Source of the DNA: Ancylobacter tetraedralis
GTDB taxonomy: Bacteria; Pseudomonadota; Alphaproteobacteria; Rhizobiales; Xanthobacteraceae
DNA length: 64,000 nt
Direction of reading: 5' to 3'
Assembly (NCBI RefSeq): GCF_014195655.1
Contig: NZ_JACICD010000008.1
Span: 62,001 to 126,000 of the forward strand
In this document: piece after piece, positions 56,512 through 64,000 of the stretch
How the letters are laid out: each line of letters begins with the position of its first letter
How positions within the stretch are numbered: the stretch's first letter is position 1
Translations under genes and position numbers: made by a program
The notes under the pieces: model-generated
Seen by the model: the letters and a program-made list of their open reading frames with translations, nothing else
Told to the model about the DNA's origin: nothing
Databases searched by the model: none

Positions 56512-56760
56512 ATGCTGGAACTCAGGCCGAACTGCGAATGCTGCGACCGCGATCTCCCGCCGGAGACGCGGGAGGCGGTGATCTGCACCTTCGAATGCAC
56601 CTTCTGCGCGGATTGCGCGCGGGAGGTGCTCGGCGGCATCTGCCCCAATTGCGGCGGCGAGCTGGTGCGCCGCCCCATCCGCCCGACGGCCGCCCTCGCC
56701 CGCAACCCGGCCTCGACGACACGGGTCTTCAACCCCGACTGCCGCCGCGCCGCCGGCTGA
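56512..56760 (+). CDS. DUF1272 cysteine-rich small protein
   Basis: 82 residues with ten cysteines in the first 50: CECC, CTFECTFCADC and CPNC motifs, typical of DUF1272. They probably bind two zinc ions in a RING/FYVE-like treble fold. The C-terminal tail (RRPIRPTAALARNPASTT) is basic and likely disordered. Function is unknown for the family. It ends only 6 bp before the convergent DUF1284 gene. Confidence 0.9.
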   Translation: MLELRPNCECCDRDLPPETREAVICTFECTFCADCAREVLGGICPNCGGELVRRPIRPTAALARNPASTTRVFNPDCRRAAG

Positions 56761-56766
56761 GCCGCC

Positions 56767-57189
56767 TTATCCGCCGGTGAAGCGCGCCGCGGTGAAACCC
56801 GACGCGGCGACATCGCTGCAGAGCGGCGACCACTGGCAGGCCTCGCAGGCGCGGCGGATGGTGCCGGCGGCGAAGGCCGCGCGCAGCCGCGCCACGCTTG
56901 CCGTGGTGAGCGGCACCTTCGCACCGGCAACCAATTCGTTCCCGGTCAACGCCGACAGCGCGGCGAGCGCCTGCGCATCGCGGGCGGCGATGCGCGGTTT
57001 CAGGCAATGGTGCCCGCCTTCCAGCATCGGCGCGCAGATCTCGTCCGGCCCCTCGACGAGGATCGCCTCCTCACCCGCGTTCAGCCGGGCGACGACGCGC
57101 TCGTAATGGGCGACGAAGGCGGGCGTGTAGCCCCGGCCGACATAGGTGAGCAGGCAGAGGAGATGATGGGCGCGCAGCCGGATCGTCAT
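56767..57189 (-). CDS. DUF1284 protein, predicted iron-sulfur binding
   Basis: 140 residues. The start MTIRLRAHHLLCLLTYVGRGYTPAFVAHYERVVARLN is the family signature. Cysteines in HHLLCLL, DEICAPM, GGHHCLKP and CEACQWSPLC could hold a cluster or zinc. Several bacteria and archaea have it in diverse settings without a defined role. It lies 13 bp after xseB on the same strand and so is inserted between xseB and its usual follower dxs. The ATG is chosen at the family's conserved start; the longer frame upstream is basic and unconserved. Confidence 0.88.
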   Translation of the reverse strand: MTIRLRAHHLLCLLTYVGRGYTPAFVAHYERVVARLNAGEEAILVEGPDEICAPMLEGGHHCLKPRIAARDAQALAALSALTGNELVAGAKVPLTTASVARLRAAFAAGTIRRACEACQWSPLCSDVAASGFTAARFTGG

Positions 57190-57202
57190 GCCCGCCCGTG
57201 CC

Positions 57203-57448
57203 CTACTCTCCGTCCAGCGGCACGGTTCCCGCCGGCTTGCCGTCGAGCCCGAGGGTGATCCGCTCGACCCGCGCCTCGGCATCCTTCAGCAGCGCGTCGC
57301 AGCGGGCCTTCAGCGCCTCGCCGCGCGCATAGAGCGCGATGGATTCCTCCAGCGGAACATTGCCGCCCTCGAGCTTGCCGACGATCGCCTCAAGCTCGAC
57401 GAGCGCCGTCTCGAAGCTCAGCGTGTCCACCGTCGCCGCATCGGTCAT
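57203..57448 (-). CDS. xseB: Exodeoxyribonuclease VII small subunit
   Basis: An 81-residue helical protein: LSFETALVELEAIVGKLEGGNVPLEESIALYARGEALKARCDALLKDAEARVERI is the full family signature. It forms the ExoVII complex with several XseB copies per XseA; xseA is not in the window. AAGGAG lies 6 nt from the ATG. The histone-deacetylase-like gene precedes it by 67 bp on the same strand, the common alphaproteobacterial order. Confidence 0.95.
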   Translation of the reverse strand: MTDAATVDTLSFETALVELEAIVGKLEGGNVPLEESIALYARGEALKARCDALLKDAEARVERITLGLDGKPAGTVPLDGE

Positions 57449-57515
57449 CGCGTTCTCCTTGCCGTGAGTCGCGCCCCTTATACAGGCTCGCGGGCGCGCG
57501 CTCATCCCCCTGCCG

Positions 57516-58445
57516 TCACCCGCGCATCAGCGCCATGACATGGGCCGAGGCGGAGCGGGCCAACCCTTCGAGGTCGTAGCCGCCTTCCAGCACCGAGACG
57601 AGCCGGCCGCCGCAGCGCCGGTCGGCCACGTCCATCAGCTTCTTGGTGACCCAGCTGAAATCGTCCTCCAGCAGGTTGATGTTGGCGAGAGGGTCGCGTG
57701 TGTGGGCATCGAAACCGGCCGAGATGATGATGAGCTCGGCGCCGAACGCCTCCAGCCGCGGCAGGATGCGGCTCTCGAACGCCTCGCGGAACGCCTCGCC
57801 GCCATCGCCCGAGCGCAGCGGCGCGTTGACCACGTTGTCCGTGGTGCCGCGCTCACCCACCGCGCCGGTGCCGGGGAAGAGCGGCATCTGATGGGTGGAG
57901 GCGTAGAGCACGCTCGGGTCGGACCAGAAGATCTCCTGCGTGCCATTGCCGTGATGCACGTCGAAATCGACGATGGCGACGCGGTCCAGCCCGTGCACCG
58001 CCTGCGCATGCCGGGCGGCGATGGCCACATTGTTGAACAGGCAGAAACCCATCGGCGTGCGCGTCTCGGCATGGTGGCCGGGCGGGCGCATGGAGACGAA
58101 GGCGTTGCTCACCTTGCCCGTGAGCACCTCGTCCACCGCCATCACCGCGCCGCCGACCCCGCGCCAGATCGCCTCGCCGGTGCCGGGCGACATCACCGTG
58201 TCGCCGTCGATCCGCACCAGCCCCTCGTCCGGCATGGCGGCGTCGAGCGCGGCGACGAAATCCTCCGGGTGCACGCGCACGATATCCTCGCGGCTGGCGA
58301 TCGGGGCCTGCTCGCGGGCCAGCGTGGCGAACGCCTCGGCCTCGAACACACGATTGAGCACGCGCACCCGATCCGGCCGCTCGGGATGGCCGGCCGGCGT
58401 GAGATGTTCGAGGCAGGCGTCGTGCGCAACAAGCAGCGTGGTCAT
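57516..58445 (-). CDS. Histone deacetylase-like amidohydrolase
   Basis: A 309-residue arginase/deacetylase-fold enzyme. Visible: [53 protein letters not shown] (catalytic His pair), the zinc ligands in [15 protein letters not shown], and the active-site loop [11 protein letters not shown]. Bacterial members act on acetylated polyamines or other small amides, not histones; the substrate here is unknown. It is divergent from tsaC with a 220-bp gap that holds no feature I can name beyond the two promoters presumed there. Confidence 0.93.
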   Translation of the reverse strand: MTTLLVAHDACLEHLTPAGHPERPDRVRVLNRVFEAEAFATLAREQAPIASREDIVRVHPEDFVAALDAAMPDEGLVRIDGDTVMSPGTGEAIWRGVGGAVMAVDEVLTGKVSNAFVSMRPPGHHAETRTPMGFCLFNNVAIAARHAQAVHGLDRVAIVDFDVHHGNGTQEIFWSDPSVLYASTHQMPLFPGTGAVGERGTTDNVVNAPLRSGDGGEAFREAFESRILPRLEAFGAELIIISAGFDAHTRDPLANINLLEDDFSWVTKKLMDVADRRCGGRLVSVLEGGYDLEGLARSASAHVMALMRG

Positions 58446-58666
58446 GGCGTTCCTTGGGATTTGACCGATCTGTCGGCGGGGTTCTTGGTCGGAACAGGCT
58501 TTTCATTGTTCCAACGACGATTGATTGTAGACGATATGCCACGTGGGAACGGCGAGCCAGCGCGGCAAGCCTGTGGCCCACGAATTTCCCCGCCGCTCCA
58601 TCGTCAACCCGCCGGTTGACCGGCACGAGCGGACACCTTATCCGAGCGCGGGACCCCGGAGGAATG

Positions 58667-59680
58667 ATGAGCGCAGGCGGCCAGGCGACCGAACGCGCGA
58701 CACGGAGGATGGCGGCGGATGCGGCCGGCATCGATGAGGCCGCGCGCGTGCTGGTGGCCGGGGGTCTCGTCGCCCTTCCGACGGAGACGGTGTATGGCCT
58801 CGCCTGCGATGCCACCAACCCGCGCGCGGTCGCCAGCCTCTATGCCGCCAAGGGTCGGCCGACCTTCAATCCGCTCATCGCCCATGTGCCCGATCTCGCC
58901 GCCGCCCGCCGGGTCGGCCGGCTGACAGCGGCGGCGGAAGTGCTTGCCGCCCGCTTCTGGCCCGGCCCGCTGACGCTGGTAGTGCCGGCGATCGAACACG
59001 CGACAAGCGAGCTTGCCCGCGCGGGGCTTTCGAGCGTCGCCATCCGCGTGCCGGCCCATCCGGTCGCGCAGGCCGTGCTGGCGGCGGCCGGCCGGCCCAT
59101 CGCCGCGCCCAGCGCCAACCGCTCCGGCCATGTCTCGCCGACGCGGGCCGAGCATGTGCTGGCCGATCTCGACGGGCGGATCGACCTCGTGCTCGATGCC
59201 GGTCCCTCGCGCGTGGGGGTCGAATCCACCATTCTCGACTGTACCGGCGACCGGCCCGTGCTGCTGCGGCCGGGTGGCCTGCCACGCGAGGCGATCACGG
59301 CGGCGCTGGGCTTTGCCCCCGCCAGCCCCGCGCCACGGGCTCCGGGCGAGCCCGCCGCCGAAGTCGCCCCGCTCGCGCCCGGCATGCTGGCCTCGCATTA
59401 TGCGCCCGCCCTACCGGTGCGGCTCGATGCGCGGGAGGTGCGCCCGGGCGAGGCGCTGCTGACCTTTGCCGGCACCCGCCCGCCGGGAACAGAGCGGGCG
59501 CTGGCCATTCTCGACCTCAGTCCGGCCGGTGATCTCGTCGAGGCGGCGGCGAATCTGTTCGACCATCTGCGCCGGCTGGACCGCAGCGGCGCGCAGGCCA
59601 TCGCCGTCATCGCCCTGCCACATGAGGGACTGGGCGAGGCCATCGCCGACCGGCTGTCCCGCGCCGCCGCGCCTCGCTGA
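58667..59680 (+). CDS. tsaC: Threonylcarbamoyl-AMP synthase (Sua5 type)
   Basis: 337 residues. The YrdC domain (about 10-200) has LVAGGLVALPTETVYGLACDATNP and the nucleotide-binding AAKGRPTFNPLIAHV. A linker follows and then the Sua5 domain (about 225-337; APLAPGMLASHYAPALPVRL). It makes threonylcarbamoyl-AMP for the t6A37 modification of ANN-decoding tRNAs. Two ATGs stand in tandem directly after GGAGGA; the second gives workable spacing. The long Sua5 form rather than the short TsaC form is usual in alphaproteobacteria. Confidence 0.95.
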   Translation: MSAGGQATERATRRMAADAAGIDEAARVLVAGGLVALPTETVYGLACDATNPRAVASLYAAKGRPTFNPLIAHVPDLAAARRVGRLTAAAEVLAARFWPGPLTLVVPAIEHATSELARAGLSSVAIRVPAHPVAQAVLAAAGRPIAAPSANRSGHVSPTRAEHVLADLDGRIDLVLDAGPSRVGVESTILDCTGDRPVLLRPGGLPREAITAALGFAPASPAPRAPGEPAAEVAPLAPGMLASHYAPALPVRLDAREVRPGEALLTFAGTRPPGTERALAILDLSPAGDLVEAAANLFDHLRRLDRSGAQAIAVIALPHEGLGEAIADRLSRAAAPR

Positions 59681-59861
59681 CGCCACATCCCCTCCCCGCC
59701 CGCGACATGCTCCCGCCGCCCCTGCCGGCCATTAACCGGTGGGCAAGGTTAATGCGCGATAACCATAAGGCGCGCCCCGCGAAGGCTTGCCCGTCACCGG
59801 CGGGCCACGCGACGGGGGGCGACGTTTTGTACAGGCGTTGGGAATGTGGGCTGGGGCGCGG

Positions 59862-61184
59862 ATGGATAGCCATAGGGCGAAGGCGGCCCTGCTGATTGCC
59901 CTTCTCGTGGGTGGCAGCAGCACCATCGGGCCGCAGGACATCACCGGCCGCATGGCTCACCGGCCCGGCATCGCCGAGCGTGCACGCCTCACCATTCTGT
60001 CCAATTCGCTGCACACCCTGAAATTGGCCAGCTTCGCCTGGCCGGCCGGGCCGTCGCTGATTTCGGGATCCGTCATCGGCGAACCTCCGGCCGCGTCGCT
60101 GCAGCGCGCCGACGCGAACCATCGCGACAAGACCGACCTTTTACCCCTTGACGAGGGCACGCGATCGGGCGCCGGCCCGCTCGGCCTCGCCGGCCGCTCG
60201 ACCGGTGCCGGCACCGACGGGGTAAGCCTTGTCGGCTCGGGCAGCAGCACCGGTGGAACCGGTACCGCCGGCACCGGAAAGGCCGGGCTCGGCACCGCGG
60301 GCGCGGGAACCACCGATCAGCCGGACATGGCCGGCATCGGCACGGAAATCGAAGAACCGGAGAGCAGCGAAGAGGAAACGCCGGATATTGCCGCCCGACA
60401 TAACGAGGGCATCTATTCGCTGTCCGCCGGCGATCCGACCGGCGACCCCACCCAGCTGGAAGCCGACGGCCCCGCCGTGGCGCTGGGCGGGGACACGGAT
60501 GCCGAGGATGCCACGATCGGCGTGACGGGGCGCGGCGAGGGCGCCGAGACCGGAACCGCTGCGGCGGCCGATGAGCAGCTTCCCCTCTATCGGCAGTCAG
60601 CCTTCATCTTCGGCTATGATAGCTCCGCCCTGCCGCCGCAGCCCTTCCTCCATCTCGATGGTGGCGGGAGCGAGGATGGTGGCACCGGCACGACCGCGCG
60701 GGGCGAGGGGGATGCCCCCGCCCGCGTGTCGAGCGGCCCGAGCCCGGCCGAACGGCTTGGCCTGGACGGCAAGCGCCGCGAGCGCTCGGAGAAATGCCTG
60801 GCCGAGGCCGTCTATTTCGAAAGCCGCGGCGAACCGGTGCGCGGGCAGGTCGCCGTCGCGCAGGTGGTGATGAACCGGGTGTTCTCCGGCTATTACCCCG
60901 CCGATATCTGCCGCGCCGTGTACCAGAACGCCAACCGCAAATTCGCCTGCCAGTTCACCTTTGCCTGCGACAATGTGCGGGACGTTGTGACCGAGCCGCG
61001 CCTGTGGAAACAGGCCCGGCAGATCGCCGCGGATATGCTCGATGGCCTGATCTGGGACGAGAAAGTGGGGCGCGCGACGCATTATCATGCGCAATCGGTG
61101 CACCCGAGCTGGATCCGCGAGATGCGCCAGCTCGACCAGATCGGCGAGCACACCTTCTACCGCCCCCGCCGCTGGACAGGGTGA
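59862..61184 (+). CDS. SleB-like cell-wall hydrolase with long low-complexity region
   Basis: 440 residues. A basic start and hydrophobic signal/anchor (AALLIALLVGGSSTIG) precede a long Gly/Thr/Ser/Asp/Glu-rich, probably disordered region (about 80-300). The C-terminal hydrolase_2 (SleB) domain (about 310-440) has CLAEAVYFESRGEPVRGQVAVAQVVMNRVFS with the likely catalytic Glu, then NRKFACQFTFACD and ATHYHAQSVHPSW. SleB-type enzymes cleave peptidoglycan glycan strands; in non-sporulating alphaproteobacteria they act in wall remodelling. The start is chosen for the nearest GGGG; an ATG six codons upstream is the alternative. Confidence 0.87.
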   Translation: MDSHRAKAALLIALLVGGSSTIGPQDITGRMAHRPGIAERARLTILSNSLHTLKLASFAWPAGPSLISGSVIGEPPAASLQRADANHRDKTDLLPLDEGTRSGAGPLGLAGRSTGAGTDGVSLVGSGSSTGGTGTAGTGKAGLGTAGAGTTDQPDMAGIGTEIEEPESSEEETPDIAARHNEGIYSLSAGDPTGDPTQLEADGPAVALGGDTDAEDATIGVTGRGEGAETGTAAAADEQLPLYRQSAFIFGYDSSALPPQPFLHLDGGGSEDGGTGTTARGEGDAPARVSSGPSPAERLGLDGKRRERSEKCLAEAVYFESRGEPVRGQVAVAQVVMNRVFSGYYPADICRAVYQNANRKFACQFTFACDNVRDVVTEPRLWKQARQIAADMLDGLIWDEKVGRATHYHAQSVHPSWIREMRQLDQIGEHTFYRPRRWTG

Positions 61185-61842
61185 GGCTCGGGCGGGCGCC
61201 GTCGCCCATGTGCGGTTCGCTGCCGCGCCGACTGCCGGCCGAATGCCGGCCGAATGCCGGAACACTCCAAGGCTTCTGCCGGCGGGTCCCGGTGGCAAGC
61301 CCAGAGCCGGCGCGAAGCCTGTGGGGGCCGCACGGGCGAAAAGCCGAATGGCGCGTCAGCCCCCCAAGTGGGCGGTTCCCGACGAGGGCTGGTCACGCGT
61401 TCGGCTCGGCGCATTGGGAGCCGGCCAACGCCCTTTTCAATGCCCCCGGCTCAGGTCGCGCGCGAGGCATCGGTAGAATACGCCCTGGGGGAAAATGCCT
61501 GGGGCGCTGTGCGGGACATGGACATGGACATGGACAGGAGCGGGACAGCCATGACGCGCCGTCGCCCGGTCCGTTGGTCCAGCGCGCCCGCTGCGCGCGG
61601 GTCTTGAGCCCGAGCATCGTCCAGCGGGCCGCCTCGGCGAGGCTCTCCGGCCAACCGCCTCGCGCCCGCTGGCCGGATATCAGCCGCGAGCGAGCCGATC
61701 GCCCGCGCTCCCCACGTGCCGCCGCATGCCTTGCTCGATCGCCCTTGGCGACGGATCCGGTCGGCGATGCCGATCATCCCGCATTGCGCCACCCGCCGTC
61801 CTTCCGTGCAAGGCATGCGAGACGGCGGATCGCCAAAAACGA
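61185..61842. other. Gene-free region with short tandem repeats
   Basis: This 660-bp stretch lies between convergent genes. I see no convincing coding sequence: the open frames present lack family resemblance and ribosome-binding sites. It has two microrepeats. TGCCGGCCGAA occurs two and a half times at 61233-61262, and GGACAT four times at 61514-61537. The right part has many GCG-rich palindromic fragments. It may hold remnants of decayed coding sequence, but I cannot trace a source. Confidence 0.6.
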
Positions 61843-61868
61843 AAAGGCCCGGCGCGAGCCGGGCCTTT
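61843..61868 (-). terminator. Terminator of the F0 ATP synthase operon
   Basis: An 11-bp stem, AAAGGCCCGGC with GCCGGGCCTTT, has loop GCGA. On the leftward strand it is followed by TTTTCGTTTTT, a good T-tract. It sits 39 bp past the subunit b stop codon. Confidence 0.85.
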
Positions 61869-61906
61869 CGTGATCAGATCGAGAGAGGCGAAGGTGCGCG
61901 CCCGGC

Positions 61907-62389
61907 TCAGTTCAGCTTCGACTTCACCTCGGAAACCGCCGAGGTCAGTATCCGGTCCGCCGTCGCGCCCACCACATTGGCGGTGAGCAGCGTCTCGGCG
62001 GCCTTGACGGCGGCCTCGGCGGCCGCAGCCTTTACATCCGCCACCGCCTGCTGCTCGGCCTGAGCGATCTTCTGCTCGGCCATCTTGGTGCGGCGGACGA
62101 TGAGGTCGTCGAGCTTCTGCTTCGCTTCCGACGCCAGCCGCTCGGCCTCGGCCTTCGCGGTGGTGATGATGGCCTCGGCTTCGGCCTCGGCCTCGCGCTG
62201 GCGGCGCTTGTATTCGGCCACCAGCTTGTGCGCCTCGTCCTTCAGCCGGCGAGCCTCCTCCAGCTCCTGCCGGATACGGTCGCCACGCGAATCAAGCTTG
62301 GCCGCCATGCTCGAAAAGCCGCCGGCCCGGACGACGATCGCCATGAAGACGATGAAGGCCACGGCGACCCAGAAAGTATCGCTACCCAT
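61907..62389 (-). CDS. atpF: F0F1 ATP synthase subunit b
   Basis: 160 residues. An N-terminal membrane helix (TFWVAVAFIVFMAIVV) precedes a long, charged amphipathic helix with Lys/Glu/Ala-rich heptads (SRGDRIRQELEEARRLKDEAHKLVAEYKRRQREAEAEAEAI), forming the peripheral stalk with subunit b'. It is the last gene of the leftward F0 operon, 9 bp after b', and is followed by a strong terminator. The F1 genes are not in the window and, as in other alphaproteobacteria, lie in a separate operon. Confidence 0.95.
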   Translation of the reverse strand: MGSDTFWVAVAFIVFMAIVVRAGGFSSMAAKLDSRGDRIRQELEEARRLKDEAHKLVAEYKRRQREAEAEAEAIITTAKAEAERLASEAKQKLDDLIVRRTKMAEQKIAQAEQQAVADVKAAAAEAAVKAAETLLTANVVGATADRILTSAVSEVKSKLN

Positions 62390-62398
62390 GGCGCGTCC

Positions 62399-63013
62399 TC
62401 AGCTCTTGATGGCGGTGTCGACCGCCGCCTCGACCGCGCCCGGGGCGGGCACGGTGCCGATCAGCTCACCCACGATGGCGCCGGCCGCGTCCACGGCGAT
62501 GCCGCGCACATTGGACATGGCCGCCGTCTTGGTCGTCGCGATCTGCTGTTCGGCCGCCGCCAGCTTGGCCGACAGCTCGGCCTCCAGCGACTTGCGGCTC
62601 GCATCGGCATCCGCCGTGAGCTTGTCGCGCGTCTCGGTGGCGATGCCTTGGGCCTTGTTGCGGGCACCGGCGAGCGCCTTCTCATAGGCCACCGCCGCCG
62701 CTTCGCTCTCGGCCTTCAGCTTGCCGGCCTCCTCGAGGTCGTCGGCGATGCGATCATGCCGTTCCTCGAGAATATTGGCGATGCGCGGCAGTGCGATGCG
62801 GCTCATCAGCAGGTAGAGCGCGCCGAACGCGATCGCCAGCCAGACAAGCTGCGAGGGAAAGGTATGAACGTCAAAGGGCGGAAACCCGCCGCCATGCGCT
62901 TCCGCTGGAGGCACTGCAATCTCCACGCCGCTCTCCGCCGGCAACGTGCCCGGCGCAGGCGTTCCCGCCTGGGCTATGACGAATGTACCGGCCGGACCTT
63001 GGGCCTCGGACAT
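62399..63013 (-). CDS. atpF2: F0F1 ATP synthase subunit b'
   Basis: 204 residues. An unusual Ala/Pro-rich N-terminus (about 1-50, FVIAQAGTPAPGTLPAESG) precedes the membrane helix (QLVWLAIAFGALYLLMSRIALPRI) and the long stalk helix (RHDRIADDLEEAGKLKAESEAAAVAYEKALAGAR). The LPRIANILEERHDRI junction is the b' signature. Two different b-type subunits are typical of photosynthetic and other alphaproteobacteria. It lies 79 bp after atpE and 9 bp before atpF. Confidence 0.94.
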   Translation of the reverse strand: MSEAQGPAGTFVIAQAGTPAPGTLPAESGVEIAVPPAEAHGGGFPPFDVHTFPSQLVWLAIAFGALYLLMSRIALPRIANILEERHDRIADDLEEAGKLKAESEAAAVAYEKALAGARNKAQGIATETRDKLTADADASRKSLEAELSAKLAAAEQQIATTKTAAMSNVRGIAVDAAGAIVGELIGTVPAPGAVEAAVDTAIKS

Positions 63014-63092
63014 GGTTCAGGCTTCCTCAGTCAATGGGGACGTCGTGCGGCACGAGGGCATGTCGCGAGCGCCACGCCCTCGCGGCAGGGCG

Positions 63093-63320
63093 TCAGACCA
63101 CGAACAGCAGAACCAGCGCGACGACCAGCGCGAAGATGCCGAGACCTTCGGCGAGCGCCGCACCGATGAAGGCGCGGGCGAACTGGCCATCGGCCGCCGA
63201 CGGGTTGCGCAGCGCGCCCGAGAGGAAGCTGCCGAAGATGTTACCCACGCCGATGGCGGCAAGGCCCATGCCGAGACAAGCGAGACCGGCGCCGAGGAAC
63301 TTGGCGGCAATCGGATCCAT
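63093..63320 (-). CDS. atpE: F0F1 ATP synthase subunit c
   Basis: 75 residues: two helices forming a hairpin ([32 protein letters not shown] and [25 protein letters not shown]). The polar loop is [13 protein letters not shown], and the proton-carrying acid is E58. The glycine-rich first helix [15 protein letters not shown] is typical of c-rings. AGGAGAAG is close upstream of the ATG. It lies between atpB and the b' gene. Confidence 0.97.
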   Translation of the reverse strand: MDPIAAKFLGAGLACLGMGLAAIGVGNIFGSFLSGALRNPSAADGQFARAFIGAALAEGLGIFALVVALVLLFVV

Positions 63321-63384
63321 GGTCTTCTCCTATTTGAATTCGCTGAGTGAGTTGAAGGCTGGATGAGGTCCCGCGACGCGCCGA

Positions 63385-64000
63385 TCAGTGGCCCGGATGC
63401 AGAGCGTCGTTGAGATAGATGCAGGTCAGCACCGCGAAGACGTAGGCCTGCAGGAAAGCGACAAGGAATTCGAGCGCGGTGAGCGCCACGACCATGGCAA
63501 GTGGCAGCACGGCGCCGAGCCAGCCGGCGATGCCCGCGCTGGTCATCATCACGATGAAGCCCGCGAACACCTTCATGGCGATGTGGCCGGCCAACATGTT
63601 GGCGAACAGACGCAGCGACAGGCTGATGGGCCGCGAGAGGAACGAGATCAGCTCGATCACGATCATGAAGGGCAGCAGGAAGGCCGGCACGCCCGAGGGC
63701 ACGAACAGGTGCAGGAAATGCGTGCCGTGGCGGACGAAGCCGTAGATGATGACCGTCAGGATCACCAGCAGCGCCAGCGCGGCGGTGACGATGAGATGGC
63801 TGGTGACGGTGAACGAATACGGGATCATGCCGACGAAATTCGCCGTCAGCACGAAGATGAAGAGCGAGAACACGAGGGGGAAGAACTTCATCCCCTCATT
63901 GCCGGCCGTGCTGCGCACGGTCGAGGCGACGAATTCGTAGGACAGCTCGGCGAGCGACTGCAGGCGGTTGGGCACCAGCGTGCGGCCGCGCGTCGCGAAG
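63385..64000 (-). CDS. atpB: F0F1 ATP synthase subunit a, partial (5' part beyond window)
   Basis: The C-terminal roughly 204 residues of subunit a; the frame stays open to the window edge. Visible: [28 protein letters not shown], then PIMLVIE-type and [28 protein letters not shown] with the essential arginine in SLRLFANM. The terminal helices are [29 protein letters not shown]. It forms the proton half-channels beside the c-ring. An internal GTG near 63975 could look like a start but is inside the conserved protein. Confidence 0.95.
   Translation of the reverse strand, partial: FATRGRTLVPNRLQSLAELSYEFVASTVRSTAGNEGMKFFPLVFSLFIFVLTANFVGMIPYSFTVTSHLIVTAALALLVILTVIIYGFVRHGTHFLHLFVPSGVPAFLLPFMIVIELISFLSRPISLSLRLFANMLAGHIAMKVFAGFIVMMTSAGIAGWLGAVLPLAMVVALTALEFLVAFLQAYVFAVLTCIYLNDALHPGH

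Noticed and set aside
61254-61607. Possible 117-residue rightward protein in the long gene-free region
   Set aside because: No ribosome-binding site, contains the GGACAT microrepeat translated as Met-Asp repeats, and has no recognisable domain.

Overview
The window reads as ordinary chromosome of a GC-rich alphaproteobacterium. The evidence is a cbb3 oxidase (fix/cco) cluster with an FNR/FixK box, split ATP synthase b and b' subunits, a hisZ-dependent HisG, an alphaproteobacterial-type histidyl-tRNA synthetase, a short SRP RNA just upstream of dnaX, and several Hyphomicrobiales-type conserved hypothetical proteins. Order Hyphomicrobiales is likely and the Xanthobacteraceae (Ancylobacter/Starkeya-like) is my best guess, but that placement is inference. 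I see no transposase, prophage, CRISPR array or tRNA gene.

Layout. 1-4.3 kb: the start of a HIT-family gene, a fosmidomycin-resistance-type MFS exporter, proline iminopeptidase, a periplasmic-binding-protein/ion-channel fusion and a small exported protein. 4.4-7.2 kb: ffs, dnaX and ybaB, without the recR that usually follows. 7.3-11.5 kb: a TetR regulator overlapping a very large fused lysophospholipid flippase/acyltransferase/acyl-ACP synthetase, with a TetR-type palindrome upstream. 11.6-21.2 kb: a complete leftward cbb3 oxidase and assembly cluster ccoN-O-Q-P-G-H-I-S, ending in an MFS protein that carries the copper-ligand motifs of the CcoA copper importer. 21.4-28.2 kb: small membrane and exported proteins, msrA, cysG, a repeat-rich gap, then hisZ-hisG. 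28.4-31.1 kb: an AEC transporter and hisS. 31.2-40.7 kb: accessory-looking genes: a membrane protein ending in an HTH-like segment, a phosphonate pair (phnX plus FAD oxidase), a membrane-anchored winged-helix/TPR regulator, an omega-aminotransferase and a three-domain lysin-like protein. 40.7-50.7 kb: hrpB, an orphan Flp-type pilin, a CorC/HlyC membrane protein, aroC, a RibB enzyme with an N-terminal HTH domain, a DUF1194 protein and a TrmA/RlmD-like methyltransferase. 50.9-58.4 kb: dxs, tlyA, xseB and a histone-deacetylase-like gene, a leftward set split by rightward genes. 58.6-64 kb: tsaC, a cell-wall hydrolase and the F0 operon (atpB-E-b'-b), cut by the window end.

How the genes work together. 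The cbb3 cluster holds the structural genes, the electron-transfer/assembly proteins (CcoG, CcoH, CcoS), the copper-exporting ATPase (CcoI) and a probable copper importer, so it is nearly self-sufficient for building a low-oxygen terminal oxidase. The most unusual item is the riboflavin gene at 47.1 kb: a Cro/YdaS-like HTH precedes the RibB domain, the best promoter places its transcription start at the ATG, and a perfect palindrome overlaps the -35 element. This suggests an autoregulated enzyme.
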